DNA of 64,000 bases from Gordonia zhenghanii (GCF_021738965.1 NZ_JAKKOQ010000008.1:272505-336504); one strand, 5' to 3'. Shown: positions 28,287 through 37,215, counted from the stretch's first letter. Translations and numbers: made by a program. The notes: generated by a model from the letters alone, not told the origin.

Positions 28287-28343
28287 TGGTTCAAGCGTAG
28301 TACGGTCCGGTCGCCGCACTGCCCCTCGTGCGGCCAGGACTTC

Positions 28344-28380
28344 GGCACTTTTCATCGGCCTGGCGCCGATGAACAGTGCC
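28344..28380 (-). terminator. Nested hairpin after the btu operon
   Basis: GGCACT (28344-28349) pairs with AGTGCC (28375-28380), and inside it CATCGGC (28353-28359) pairs with GCCGATG (28365-28371). It begins 8 bases beyond the stop of the B12-importer ATPase gene on the minus strand, separating that operon from the SARP gene. Confidence 0.6.
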
Positions 28381-28388
28381 AAAGATTT

Positions 28389-29156
28389 CTAACTGCGATG
28401 TACCCGTACCCACACGCCGTCGTCGTCGACGATTCGGGCCTGTACTCCGAAGACTTCGTCCAAGATCTTCTCGGTGATCGTGTCGGCGGGTGCGCCCTCC
28501 CCGACGACGCGGCCACCCGCAAGCACCACGATGCGGTCACAGAACATCGTCGCGAGGTTCAGATCATGCAGGGCGATCACCGCCGATGCGTCGGTGTCCC
28601 GCACATGGGCGGCCACCAGTTCCAGCAGACTCAGCTGGTACTTGATGTCGAGATGGTTGGTCGGCTCGTCGAGGATCATCACCTCCGGCTCCTGCACGAA
28701 GGCACGCGCGATCTGCACGCGTTGTCGTTCGCCGCCCGACAGCGCGCCGTACCGTTCGCCGAGCATCTCGTCGACCTCGGTCTCCTGTGCCACCGTCTCG
28801 ATGATCTTCCGGTCGCGAGCCGACCCGAAGGCCCACGTCCGGCGATGCGGTGTCCGTCCCAACTCCAGGACATCGGCCACCGTCGGATTCTGGTCGGTCA
28901 CCGCGGCCTGCTCCACGAACGCGACCCGTTGCGCGATGGTGCGTCGCGGCAGATCGTCCAGCCTCGACCCGGCCAACGACACGGTGCCGCGACTCGGTCG
29001 TCGCAACCCCGCCAGCAGCCGCAGCAGCGAGGTCTTGCCCGAGCCGTTCGGTCCGATCAGCCCGACAACCTCGCCAGCACTGACGGCCAGGTCGATGTCG
29101 TGGAGAATCGCCTTGCTGCCGACCGCCCAGCCGATCCCCTCGGCTTGCAGGATCAT
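28389..29156 (-). CDS. btuD: Cobalamin ABC importer ATPase (BtuD/FecE-like)
   Basis: 255-residue ATPase of the FecE/BtuD class: Walker A GPNGSGKT (35-42), signature LSGGERQRVQIARAF, Walker B VMILDEPTNHLDIK and the switch histidine in VIALHDLNLA. It energises uptake through the upstream permease. ATG 29156 overlaps the permease stop (ATGA). The B12 riboswitch upstream of this operon makes cobalamin or a related corrinoid the likely substrate. Confidence 0.87.
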   Translation of the reverse strand: MILQAEGIGWAVGSKAILHDIDLAVSAGEVVGLIGPNGSGKTSLLRLLAGLRRPSRGTVSLAGSRLDDLPRRTIAQRVAFVEQAAVTDQNPTVADVLELGRTPHRRTWAFGSARDRKIIETVAQETEVDEMLGERYGALSGGERQRVQIARAFVQEPEVMILDEPTNHLDIKYQLSLLELVAAHVRDTDASAVIALHDLNLATMFCDRIVVLAGGRVVGEGAPADTITEKILDEVFGVQARIVDDDGVWVRVHRS

Positions 29157-30181
29157 CGACGCCCCTGACGGATCAGGACCAGCACGAACATCGGGACGCC
29201 GACGATCGCGGTGATGACGCCAATCGGCAGTTCGCGCGGGGCGATCAGAACGCGGCCTACGACGTCGGCCCACACGAGGAACAGTGCACCGATGATCGCC
29301 AACGTCGGCATCATGACGCGGTGGCGGACTCCGACGATCGCCCGAGCCGCGTGCGGCAGCACCAAGCCGACGAAGCCGATCGCCCCGGACACGCTCACCA
29401 CCACGGCCGTGATCAGCGCGGTGACGCACAGCAATGCGAGCCGAATGCGGGTCACGTTCACACCGAGGGAAGCCGCCGCGTCGTTCCCGAACGCGAATGC
29501 ATCCAATACGCCCGACGACAGCAGACATACGACGAGGCCTGCGACGGTCGCGACTCCGCACACGGTGACCTCCGTCCACGACGGCGACGACAACGATCCG
29601 AGCAGCCAGAACAGCACGCCGCGCGTCTGCTCGGCGTCAGCCGACGTGTACACGATGAACGAGGTCAACGCCGAGAAGAGTTGGGTCGCAGCGATTCCGG
29701 CAAGGACCACCCGATCGGTCGTGCCGCCGGCGAGACGGGCGAGCAACAAGACCAGAGCGAATGCCGCGAGCGCGCCCAGGAACGCTCCGCCCGCCATGCC
29801 GATGACCCCGGCGCCGACGCCGAGGAGGATCACCGACACCGCTCCCACCGACGCACCCGACGAGACGCCGAGGACGAAAGGGTCGGCCAGCGGGTTTCGC
29901 AGGAGAGCTTGCAACACACCGCCGCAGACTGCCAGGCCTGCGCCGCACGCCGCCGCGAGTACCGACTGCGGCAGCCGCAGCTTCCAGACGATCGACTCCT
30001 GAAGTCGCGACAGACCCGAATCGCCGCCGAACAGCTCCGCGCGGACCGACGACCACACGTCAGACAGTCCGAGGCCCGACGGGCCGATGGTGATCGCGAA
30101 CCCGATCGACACGAGCAGCAGTATCAGTCCGCCGAGCCACAGTGCGGCGACGGCCGGCAGCCGGGTCTGCAGCACGCTCAC
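29153..30181 (-). CDS. btuC: Cobalamin ABC importer permease (BtuC/FecCD-like)
   Basis: 342-residue FecCD-family permease with about ten hydrophobic segments. Characteristic sequences are LPQSVLAAACGAGLAVCGGVLQALLRNPLADPFVLG and the C-terminal GFVGLVLPHAARAIVGVRHR (the ATPase-coupling loop), followed by ADVVGRVLIAPRELPIG. Two copies would form the transmembrane pore of the importer. It overlaps the binding-protein gene and the ATPase gene by four bases each, so the three are translated together. Confidence 0.87.
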   Translation of the reverse strand: MSVLQTRLPAVAALWLGGLILLLVSIGFAITIGPSGLGLSDVWSSVRAELFGGDSGLSRLQESIVWKLRLPQSVLAAACGAGLAVCGGVLQALLRNPLADPFVLGVSSGASVGAVSVILLGVGAGVIGMAGGAFLGALAAFALVLLLARLAGGTTDRVVLAGIAATQLFSALTSFIVYTSADAEQTRGVLFWLLGSLSSPSWTEVTVCGVATVAGLVVCLLSSGVLDAFAFGNDAAASLGVNVTRIRLALLCVTALITAVVVSVSGAIGFVGLVLPHAARAIVGVRHRVMMPTLAIIGALFLVWADVVGRVLIAPRELPIGVITAIVGVPMFVLVLIRQGRR

Positions 30182-31236
30182 GTGCCCAGACCGAGCTTCT
30201 TCAGCCCGTCGGCGACGTTCTGGATCCCGTAGACCGTGCGCAGCGAGGGATTCATCTCGGCCCCCGTCGCGACGATGTACCGCTTGTTCTTGACGGCGTC
30301 CATCTCACGCGTGACCGGGTTCGACTCCAGGAAGTCGATCTTCTTCTGTGCCGACTCGCCGGACTGGATGTCGCGGGTCAGGTTCCCGATCACCAACACC
30401 TGCGGGTTCCGGCTGGCGACCTCCTCCCAACTGATCTGCGGCCATTCGTCGTGCGTGTCGTCGAAGACGTTCTTGAGGCCGAGCTCCTTCGAGACGACGC
30501 CCGGCGCACCGCAACATCCTGCGATGTACGGCGACTCCGAATCGGAGAACCAGTACAGGACCGTCGTGCCCTGCGCGTGCACCGTGTCGGCTGCCGCCTT
30601 CACCCGGTTCTTCAGATCGGCGACGACGTCGGCGGCCTTCTGTGAGGTTCCGGTGAGCTCGCCGAGTTCGGTGATCTCCTTGTAGACGAGGTCGAGCGTG
30701 AAGTCGGTGCTGCGCGATCCGTCCCCGCCGGTGTCCTCTTTCCCTTCGCAGTCCGACGGCGCGAGGTAGGTGGGGACGCCGAACTCGGTGAACCGTGCGC
30801 GCGGCGCGGTGCCGCCCTTGTCGAAGGTCGAACCGAACGACGCCGTCACCAGATCCGGTTCTTCGGCGAGGACCGCCTCGAGCGACGGCCAGTTGTCATC
30901 GATACGCTTGACCTTCTCGTTGGCTGCGGCCAGCGACGGCAGGACCGGGTCGGTCCACGTGGCCGTGCCCGCCATCCGGTCGGCCAGCCCGAGCGACAGC
31001 AGCGCCTCGGTGGTCCCCTGGTTCAGCGAGACGATGTTCTGCGGCGGCGCATCGACGGTCACCTGCTCACCGCAGTTCGTGAGCGTGACCGGGAACCCTT
31101 CGACGGCCGGGGCGGACGACGAGGTGTCGTCCGACGCTCCGCATCCGGCGAGGAGCGCTATGGACGAGGCGAGAGCGGCGGCACTGATCAGGCAGTTGCG
31201 GCCGATCATCGGGTTGAGGGAGAGGCGAGACATCAC
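30178..31236 (-). CDS. btuF: Cobalamin/corrinoid-binding lipoprotein (BtuF-like)
   Basis: 352-residue periplasmic-type binding protein. A signal peptide with lipobox ALLAGC (about residue 32) anchors it outside the membrane. The fold is type III (helical backbone): VDAPPQNIVSLNQGTTEALLSLGLADRMAG, then the EPDLVTASFG loop and a second lobe with NPQVLVIGN. ESPYIAGCCGAPGVV resembles sequences in actinobacterial B12-type binding proteins. It lies directly downstream of a cobalamin riboswitch and is the first gene of the btuFCD operon, so it is expected to be repressed when B12 is plentiful. Confidence 0.85.
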   Translation of the reverse strand: MMSRLSLNPMIGRNCLISAAALASSIALLAGCGASDDTSSSAPAVEGFPVTLTNCGEQVTVDAPPQNIVSLNQGTTEALLSLGLADRMAGTATWTDPVLPSLAAANEKVKRIDDNWPSLEAVLAEEPDLVTASFGSTFDKGGTAPRARFTEFGVPTYLAPSDCEGKEDTGGDGSRSTDFTLDLVYKEITELGELTGTSQKAADVVADLKNRVKAAADTVHAQGTTVLYWFSDSESPYIAGCCGAPGVVSKELGLKNVFDDTHDEWPQISWEEVASRNPQVLVIGNLTRDIQSGESAQKKIDFLESNPVTREMDAVKNKRYIVATGAEMNPSLRTVYGIQNVADGLKKLGLGT

Positions 31237-31289
31237 AATCTTTCGGGCCCGAGCTCAGAACGCGAAGCTCGCATGCGGATCCCGCGGGG

Positions 31290-31485
31290 TTGCTCCCGCG
31301 CGAGCCAGCAGGTCTTCGGACTCGAGGTCTGCCGCTGCCGGACGTCTTCCCAGGTGTGGCCCCAACAGGATTCCACCCAGTGACATGTGATCCGGTGCGT
31401 CGCTCTCACCGCTGCGCGTCAGTCCCGGATTCGCACCGGATTCCCTACCCGACGTATCGGGCGCGCTGGCACGCCGATTATAACT
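31290..31485 (-). promoter_or_regulatory. Cobalamin (B12) riboswitch
   Basis: On the minus strand the 5' part reads GGGAATCCGGTGCGAATCCG, followed by GGACTGACGCGCAGCGGTGA; the 3' part carries the B12-box-like GAGTCCGAAGACCTGCTGGC (complement of 31303-31322). These are the hallmark conserved elements of the adenosylcobalamin-binding RNA. Downstream, before btuF, CGCGGG and CCCGCG can pair, a candidate expression platform. It should lower btuFCD expression when cobalamin binds. Confidence 0.88.
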
Positions 31486-31500
31486 TTCATCGTGGAACGA

Positions 31501-31539
31501 CTGTGCCCGGGACCACCGGACAGGTGGCCCCGGGCACAG
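31501..31539 (-). terminator. Strong hairpin terminator
   Basis: CTGTGCCCGGG (31501-31511) pairs with CCCGGGCACAG (31529-31539), extended by CCACC/GGTGG around a five-base loop. It lies 31 bases beyond the stop of the secreted-protein gene and upstream of the riboswitch, so it insulates the btu operon from readthrough. Confidence 0.75.
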
Positions 31540-31570
31540 GATTGCTCAGTGCGCTGCGGTCAGTCAGCGA

Positions 31571-32278
31571 CTACTTCGCGGTCGCGATGCCCAGCGACGG
31601 GAAGAAGAAGCACGTCGCGTCACCCTTCTTGACCGTGCCGTAGATCGCGGAGAGGACGGTGCCTGAGCCGGTGTCGACAAGGCCACCACGGACGCCGTTG
31701 GACGGGAGGACGTTGAGTGCGGCCTTGAGGGGTGCAACCGCGGGGCCCGTAATTATCTCGGGCAGGCCCGCTTCGCTGATTCGTTTCTCCACAGCGTCAA
31801 CGATGACATCCGTGATTCCGCCCATTGGTGCGCCCAGTTCGCCCTTGAACGTGTTGACGTTGAACCATGCGACCCGCATGCCGGACTTGTCTCCGGAGTC
31901 GTTAATCACACCAACCGGCACGAAACCGTAGAGGATCTCGCCCTTCTTCACTGCATTTAGGTCGACGCCCAGAAGCTCGAAGTCACCCAAGAATGGCGTA
32001 TTCGGTCCCGGCATCGCACCACCCAGTGCCAGCGGGAACGAGAAGTCGGTGCAAGCACCGATCGTCGGGGTGAACGGAGTGATCCCGAGTTGTTTGAGAA
32101 CGGCATTCGCCGCCGCGATGCCGTCGATGACGCCTGCTGCGTCGTTCGGCTGCGGCTGAATCGAGTCCAGTGCCGCTTTAGCGGCGGCACCATTGTTGGC
32201 GGGCGCGGCCTGCGCGACGGGTGCGCCGAGGAGAGCCGCAGACGCTGCGGCGGCAGCTAGTGCGAGACGAATCTTCAT
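31571..32278 (-). CDS. Secreted protein of unknown function
   Basis: 235 residues. A clear Sec signal peptide (MKIRLALAAAAASAALL with cleavage likely after AQA, about residue 25) directs export. The mature part has two cysteines (about 78 and 224) that could pair, and several Gly-rich strand-like stretches (AVKKGEILYGFVPVGVIND). No catalytic motif or known domain is recognised. It resembles small conserved exported proteins of mycolic-acid bacteria in composition only. Base composition is a little lower in GC than its neighbours. A strong hairpin terminator follows. Confidence 0.7.
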   Translation of the reverse strand: MKIRLALAAAAASAALLGAPVAQAAPANNGAAAKAALDSIQPQPNDAAGVIDGIAAANAVLKQLGITPFTPTIGACTDFSFPLALGGAMPGPNTPFLGDFELLGVDLNAVKKGEILYGFVPVGVINDSGDKSGMRVAWFNVNTFKGELGAPMGGITDVIVDAVEKRISEAGLPEIITGPAVAPLKAALNVLPSNGVRGGLVDTGSGTVLSAIYGTVKKGDATCFFFPSLGIATAK

Positions 32279-32425
32279 GGGAACTCCTGATCGAGAGATG
32301 GGCGGGACTAAAACGGCATCTCTCGCAACTTAAGCACCACTGGCTATCAGGATTCTCTTAAATACGACGATTAGTACGTTCAGAGGACGCAACACCCAGA
32401 CTCTCTACCCGGACGGCCGACTATT

Positions 32426-32462
32426 TCTGTGACATAGTGACCACGAACTAGAACTGGTTTCA
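32426..32462 (+). promoter_or_regulatory. Promoter with KstR-like operator (first hydrolase)
   Basis: TCTGTGACATAGTGAC (32426-32441) carries a CATAGT -10-like element. Eight bases on is TAGAACTGGTTTCA (32449-32462), which fits the KstR consensus TNNAACNNGTTNNA. The same arrangement precedes the paralogous hydrolase at 33989. Repression by a KstR-type TetR protein is inferred from the motif. Confidence 0.6.
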
Positions 32463-32482
32463 GTCCGTTGGTCGGGGGTCCG

Positions 32483-33382
32483 ATGAGCACGCAGCGCCGC
32501 GAGCTGGGCACACGCCTGCCCACTTCTGTACGCATTCAGCAGGTCGACGTACCCGACGGGCGGATGCTGCATCTGCCCGGCCGTGGCACGACGTTCATCA
32601 CCGACACCCCGGGCCCCACCGACGACGCACCAGCCATCCTGCTTCTGCACGCCGTGTCGACGACGGGACGCCTCACCTGGTTCCCCAGCATCGGTCCCCT
32701 CTCGAAGCGATTCCGGGTCGTCACCATGGACCAACGGCTGCACGGGCGCGGCATCCACACCGACTCGTTCACCCTGCACGACTGCGCGGACGACGCAGCA
32801 GCCGTCCTCGACGAACTCGGTATCGACTCCGCGATGATCGCGGGATTCTCGATGGGATCGTTGGTGGCACAGCGAGTGTGGCGGCAGCACCCGGACCGCG
32901 TCGGCGGTCTCGTCTTGTGCGCGAGCTCCGACCGCATGCAGTCGCGGGTCACCGAACGCCTCTTCCACCAGAGCGTCGGCGCATCGGTGCGCGCCGCCCG
33001 GCGGCCCCGGCGTCAGGATTTCGACGACGATCTGCGCGGAGTCGATCCGCGCGAGGACATCAACCGCTGGGCGCTGGCCGAGTTCCGCTCCACCCGGCCA
33101 CTCGCGGCAGTGAACGCACTCGCCGCCATCGGCCGCCACCACAGCAGGCCGTGGATCCGGGAGGTCGACGTCCCGACCGCTATCGTCGTCCCGTTGCGCG
33201 ACAAGGCGATTCCGCCGCAACGTCAGCGCGAGTTGGCCGCCCGCATCCCCGGGGCGACGCTGCACGAGGTCGACGCAGGCCACTCGTGCTGCGTCATGAA
33301 CGCCGACGCCTTCGTCCCCGTCCTGATCGAAGCAACCACCACAGTCCTGGCACGGTGGACCGAGAACCGGTCGATCGGATAG
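32483..33382 (+). CDS. Alpha/beta hydrolase (copy 1 of a paralogous pair)
   Basis: 299-residue alpha/beta hydrolase. The nucleophile elbow is GFSMGS with Ser123, and the catalytic His is in HEVDAGHSCCVM near the C-terminus; an acidic residue in PLRDKAIPP probably completes the triad. It aligns without gaps to the protein from 33989 over the first 130 residues, including TDTPGP/DAPAILLLHA/STTG and MDQRLHGRGI. Likely an ester or lipid hydrolase. ATG 32483 follows a G-rich stretch. A KstR-like operator lies 20 bases upstream, which suggests a role in sterol or fatty-acid metabolism. Confidence 0.82.
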   Translation: MSTQRRELGTRLPTSVRIQQVDVPDGRMLHLPGRGTTFITDTPGPTDDAPAILLLHAVSTTGRLTWFPSIGPLSKRFRVVTMDQRLHGRGIHTDSFTLHDCADDAAAVLDELGIDSAMIAGFSMGSLVAQRVWRQHPDRVGGLVLCASSDRMQSRVTERLFHQSVGASVRAARRPRRQDFDDDLRGVDPREDINRWALAEFRSTRPLAAVNALAAIGRHHSRPWIREVDVPTAIVVPLRDKAIPPQRQRELAARIPGATLHEVDAGHSCCVMNADAFVPVLIEATTTVLARWTENRSIG

Positions 33383-33421
33383 ACCGAGCGAACCAAGCCT
33401 CGGCACCTAGACTGTGGCCGT

Positions 33422-33817
33422 ATGAAGGCACGCATCGAGCTGACAAGCATCTTCGTCGACGACCAGGCGAAAGCCCTCGACTTCTATACGAACCGACTCG
33501 GCTTCGTCGTCAAAGACGATGTGCCGACCGGCGAGTACCGGTGGCTCACCGTCGTCAGCGGCGACTCCCACGGCGGCCCTGAACTCCTCCTCGAACCGAA
33601 TGCGCACCCGGCCGCGCAGGCTTACCAGGAGGCGTTGGTCGCCGACGGCATACCGTGCGCCTCGTTCGCCGTCGACGACGTCCACGCAGCCTGCACCGAA
33701 CTGGCGGCCGACAGTGTCCGCATCGCCACGCAGCCGATGGAGGCGGGCCCGGTGGTCGTCGCCGTCGTCGACGACACCTGCGGCAACCTCATCCAGTTGA
33801 TGAGCCGCCAGCCCTAG
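33422..33817 (+). CDS. VOC family protein
   Basis: 131-residue glyoxalase/bleomycin-resistance-fold protein. It begins IELTSIFVDDQAKALDFYTNRLGF and has GGPELLLEPNAHPAAQAYQEAL and a C-terminal VVVAVVDDTCGNLIQLM, where Asn replaces the usual Glu-bearing pattern only in part. This is the subfamily of small VOC proteins in actinobacterial clusters. Enzyme activity is unknown. It lies 39 bases after the first hydrolase and sits between the two hydrolase paralogs, so it may share the first promoter. Confidence 0.75.
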   Translation: MKARIELTSIFVDDQAKALDFYTNRLGFVVKDDVPTGEYRWLTVVSGDSHGGPELLLEPNAHPAAQAYQEALVADGIPCASFAVDDVHAACTELAADSVRIATQPMEAGPVVVAVVDDTCGNLIQLMSRQP

Positions 33818-33911
33818 ACCACTGTTCTTCGAGCGAACCGCGTACGACGTAGGCAGTTCAACGTCGCGCCGGTCTCCCGCTGGGTGGGGACACGACTGGC
33901 CCGATCGACCA

Positions 33912-33950
33912 TCTGTGGCATAGTGACACGCGACACTGAAACACGTTCTA
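33912..33950 (+). promoter_or_regulatory. Promoter with KstR-like operator (second hydrolase)
   Basis: TCTGTGGCATAGTGAC (33912-33927) differs at one base from the promoter segment of the first hydrolase. Ten bases on, TGAAACACGTTCTA (33937-33950) fits TNNAACNNGTTNNA. The pair of conserved elements indicates that promoter and gene were duplicated together. Confidence 0.6.
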
Positions 33951-33988
33951 GTTCCGTTGCTCGGCTTCGGAACGAAGGGTTGTACTCG

Positions 33989-34885
33989 ATGAAATCGTCA
34001 CGCCGCGACCTCAGCTCGCTGCTGCCGTCCTCCGGACGCCTCCCCGACGTGGAGGTGCCCGCAGGTCGCATCGTCGACCTCCCCGGACGGGGCACCACCT
34101 TCATCACCGACAGTCCCGGTCCCACTCCGGATGCGCCTGCGATCCTGTTGCTGCACGCCCTGTCGACCACCGGCCTGCTCACCTGGTTCCCGAGCATCCC
34201 CGCGCTCACCGAACGCTTCCGGGTCATCACCATGGATCAGCGGCTGCACGGACGCGGCATCCAGTCACCGGAGTTCTCCCTCCGCGACTGCGCGGACGAC
34301 GCCGCGGCCGTGCTCGACGCCCTCGACATCGACCAGGCCGTCATCGCGGGCTACTCGATGGGATCACTTGTCACACAGCGCGTCTGGCGTCAGCATCCGG
34401 ACCGTGTGGGCGGCCTCGTCCTGTGCGCAGGCACGGACCAGTTCCAGACCAACGCGACCGAGCGACTCTTCCACCGAGGCATGGGCGTCTCGTTCGGTCG
34501 TCGGCGTCGCGTCGCACCCACCGTCACCGAACGCACGCGCGCACCACTCGACCCCGAGGACGACCTTCGCCGGTGGGCCATCGCCGAACTCCGGTCCACC
34601 CGGCCGTTGGCCATGAGCCGCGCGGTCGCCGCGATCGGTCAGCATCACACGAAGCCGTGGGTGCATGAGATCAATGTCCCGACTGCCGTCGTCATCCCGC
34701 TGCGCGACAAGGCGATCCCGCCGGAACGTCAGCGCGCGATGGCGCAGCGCATCCCCGGCGCCACCGTCCACGAGGTGGACGCCGGACACTCCTGCTGCGT
34801 GATGCGGGCCGACCTCTTCGTTCCGAAGCTCATCGAAGCGACGAACACCGTCCTCGCACGATGGACAGAGAAGGAGCAGGCATGA
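33989..34885 (+). CDS. Alpha/beta hydrolase (copy 2 of a paralogous pair)
   Basis: 298-residue alpha/beta hydrolase, a paralog of the protein at 32483. Nucleophile Ser123 is in GYSMGS and the catalytic His in HEVDAGHSCCVM. The middle cap region (about 150-200) is more diverged and Arg-rich. ATG 33989 is chosen because GAAGGG lies about ten bases upstream and the longer in-frame extension is not family-like. It overlaps the SDR gene by four bases (ATGA), so the two are coupled. A KstR-like operator precedes it. Confidence 0.82.
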   Translation: MKSSRRDLSSLLPSSGRLPDVEVPAGRIVDLPGRGTTFITDSPGPTPDAPAILLLHALSTTGLLTWFPSIPALTERFRVITMDQRLHGRGIQSPEFSLRDCADDAAAVLDALDIDQAVIAGYSMGSLVTQRVWRQHPDRVGGLVLCAGTDQFQTNATERLFHRGMGVSFGRRRRVAPTVTERTRAPLDPEDDLRRWAIAELRSTRPLAMSRAVAAIGQHHTKPWVHEINVPTAVVIPLRDKAIPPERQRAMAQRIPGATVHEVDAGHSCCVMRADLFVPKLIEATNTVLARWTEKEQA

Positions 34886-35739
34886 GCACACCGAAGATCG
34901 CCGTCGTCACCGGAGCGTCGCGAGGTGCAGGCAAGGGGATCGCACTCGCGCTCGGCGCGGCAGGCGCCACCGTGTACGTCACCGGCCGGACCACCGCGGC
35001 AAGCGCCGCCGACCTGCCGGGAACCGTCGCCCAGACCGCCGACGAGGTCACCAGACGCGGCGGCACCGGCATCCCGGTGATCGTCGACCACTCCGACGAC
35101 GACCAGGTCGCTGCGCTCTTCGACCAAGTCCGGACCGACCACGGGCGGCTGGACATCCTCGTCAATAACGCGATCACCCTGCCACACGCCCTGACTAAAA
35201 AGGGTCCGTTCTGGGACAAGCCGCTCGACCTCACGGACCTGTTCGACGTCGGGATGCGCTCGGCATACGTCGCCACGTACTACGCGGCGCCTCTACTGGT
35301 CGCGAACGGCACCGGGCTGGTGGTGAACACCTCGTCGTTCGGCGGCAGTTGCTACATGCACGGCCCCGCGTACGGTGCCGGGAAGGCTGCGGTCGACAAG
35401 ATGGCACACGACATGGCCGTCGACTTCAAACCGTTCGACGTCGCCGTGATCTCGTTGTGGATGGGACTCCTCAAGACCGAACGGAACGTCGCCGCGTTCG
35501 AAGCCGACCCCGCGATGTACGAGGGGCTCGCCGCATCAGCCGAATCCGTCGAGTTCCCCGGCCGCATCATCGCGGCCCTGTCGAGTCACGAGTCTCGGAT
35601 GGAGCGCACTGGACAGGTCCTGATCGGCGCCGAGGTGGCCGAGGAACTCGGAGTGAGCGACGTCGACGGCAACCAGCCGCCGTCTCACCGTCCGTTCCTC
35701 GGCGATCCGCCGACGTTCAGCTCCTCCGTCATCGAATAG
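34882..35739 (+). CDS. Short-chain dehydrogenase/reductase (SDR)
   Basis: 285-residue classical SDR. The NAD(P)-binding motif TGASRGAGKGIA is at residues 11-22, the NNA(I) motif follows DILVNN, and the active-site tetrad shows Ser in VNTSSFGG and Tyr-x-x-x-Lys in YGAGKAAVDK. It oxidises or reduces an alcohol/ketone substrate, unknown here. The Arg near the start of the second strand (TGRTT) suggests NADP preference. GAAGGAG precedes ATG 34882. It is co-translated with the second hydrolase, so hydrolysis followed by oxidation of a lipid-derived alcohol is a reasonable guess. Confidence 0.85.
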   Translation: MSTPKIAVVTGASRGAGKGIALALGAAGATVYVTGRTTAASAADLPGTVAQTADEVTRRGGTGIPVIVDHSDDDQVAALFDQVRTDHGRLDILVNNAITLPHALTKKGPFWDKPLDLTDLFDVGMRSAYVATYYAAPLLVANGTGLVVNTSSFGGSCYMHGPAYGAGKAAVDKMAHDMAVDFKPFDVAVISLWMGLLKTERNVAAFEADPAMYEGLAASAESVEFPGRIIAALSSHESRMERTGQVLIGAEVAEELGVSDVDGNQPPSHRPFLGDPPTFSSSVIE

Positions 35740-35770
35740 CCCGTACGAGCAGTCGGACCGCCGCGGTCGA

Positions 35771-37192
35771 CTAGGGCTGTTCAGCTCCGCTCACGGCGAC
35801 CTCGGCCTTGAGCCGCTCCAGCTCCCGCGGAAAGTGCTCCACCATGGTCTGCGGAGTGCGCACGCTCTCCTCGCAGGCGATGATCCCGACGTGCACGACA
35901 CCGTTGTTCGACAACACGGTGATGTTGAGCCCGGCGCCATGGAACACCGGTCCCAACGGGTACATGCCCAACACCTGCGCACCCAGGAAGTACAGCGGCA
36001 CCGGTGGTCCCGGAACGTTCGAGATGACGAGGTTGTGCACGACGGGGTGCTTCTCCGCGAGACGCAGACCCGCGTATGCCCGGACCGCCAGACCGAAGAC
36101 TCGAGGCGCGGCGAATTCGGCCCAGTCCTGCAGCATGTCGGCCGAGATCGCCTTGTTGTGCTCCTTGGCGTTCCGATTGTCCTCGGTCATCTGGCGGAGC
36201 CGCTCGAGCGGATCGTCGATGTCGGTGCCCAGACGCGCGAACAGCGACGACACCTTGTTGGCTCCGACGTCACGCGACGAATCCTCGCGCACCGAGACCG
36301 GCACCGATGCAAGAAGCGGCTCGTTCGGCAGTTCCCCGCGCTCCTCCAGATAGCTGCGGAGCGCGCCGCCCGCGATGCTCAGCACGATGTCGTTGACCGT
36401 CGCACCGGTCGCGCGCCGCACCTCCTTGATGTCCTCGAGTTTCATATCGGCGATCGCGATGGTGCGATGCCCGTTGATGGTCCCGTTGAAGGAGGTTCGA
36501 GGAGCCGTCAGCGGAGCCGCCATCGCTGTCCCCTGCCGGGCGCGGTCGATCGACTGGGCGATCATGCCGATTGACGCCGGAACGAGCTTCGGAATCCCGA
36601 GCGGCCGCATCAGCGTCTCGACGACACCGCGACCGAGCAGTTCCAGACCGCCCGGCGCGCGCGAAGCCTTCGGCGGATCATCCGGAGCCAACGGCGGGGC
36701 GTCCGGCTCGAGGCTGCACAAGTACGAGATCAGGTTCGAGCCCGACGCACCGTCGACCGTCGCGTGATGCATCTTGGAGAACACCACGAGCTTCTCGACG
36801 CCGTCGGCGTCGTGATAGCCCTCGATCAGGACCATCTCCCAGAGCGGACGGCTGCGGTTCATCGGCTGACCGGCGAGATGACCGCAGATCTCCATCAGCT
36901 CGGCGTACCCCGCAGGCTGAGGCAACGCCATCCGGTGGAAATGGTGGTTGATGTCGAAGTGGTCGTCACGTACCCACACCGGATGCCCGACGTCGAGCGG
37001 CACGCGTCGCACCTTGCGCGTGAACTGGTCGACCTTCTTCACCCGTGAGTCGAGAAGATCCCGCATCGCCGAGAACGTGTAGCCGCCGGGCACCGTCTCT
37101 GGGTCGAGCACGATCAGCCCGCACACGTGCATCAGTTGCTCTGGGGTCTCCAGGTACAGGAAGCTGGCATCGAGGCCACTCAGACGATCCAT
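35771..37192 (-). CDS. Wax ester synthase/diacylglycerol acyltransferase (WS/DGAT)
   Basis: 473-residue bifunctional acyltransferase (Tgs/AtfA family). The catalytic HHxxxDG motif is HHATVDG at residues 142-148, and the family's ending motif region shows NLVISNVPGP and GMYPLGPVFHGAGLNI. It esterifies fatty alcohols or diacylglycerol with acyl-CoA to make wax esters or triacylglycerol at the membrane/lipid-body surface. ATG 37192 begins the family-typical MDRLSGLDASFLYLE. A perfect KstR-like palindrome lies 24 bases upstream. It converges with the SDR gene. Confidence 0.92.
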   Translation of the reverse strand: MDRLSGLDASFLYLETPEQLMHVCGLIVLDPETVPGGYTFSAMRDLLDSRVKKVDQFTRKVRRVPLDVGHPVWVRDDHFDINHHFHRMALPQPAGYAELMEICGHLAGQPMNRSRPLWEMVLIEGYHDADGVEKLVVFSKMHHATVDGASGSNLISYLCSLEPDAPPLAPDDPPKASRAPGGLELLGRGVVETLMRPLGIPKLVPASIGMIAQSIDRARQGTAMAAPLTAPRTSFNGTINGHRTIAIADMKLEDIKEVRRATGATVNDIVLSIAGGALRSYLEERGELPNEPLLASVPVSVREDSSRDVGANKVSSLFARLGTDIDDPLERLRQMTEDNRNAKEHNKAISADMLQDWAEFAAPRVFGLAVRAYAGLRLAEKHPVVHNLVISNVPGPPVPLYFLGAQVLGMYPLGPVFHGAGLNITVLSNNGVVHVGIIACEESVRTPQTMVEHFPRELERLKAEVAVSGAEQP

Positions 37193-37215
37193 GCGGAACA
37201 GAGTACAACACGAAT

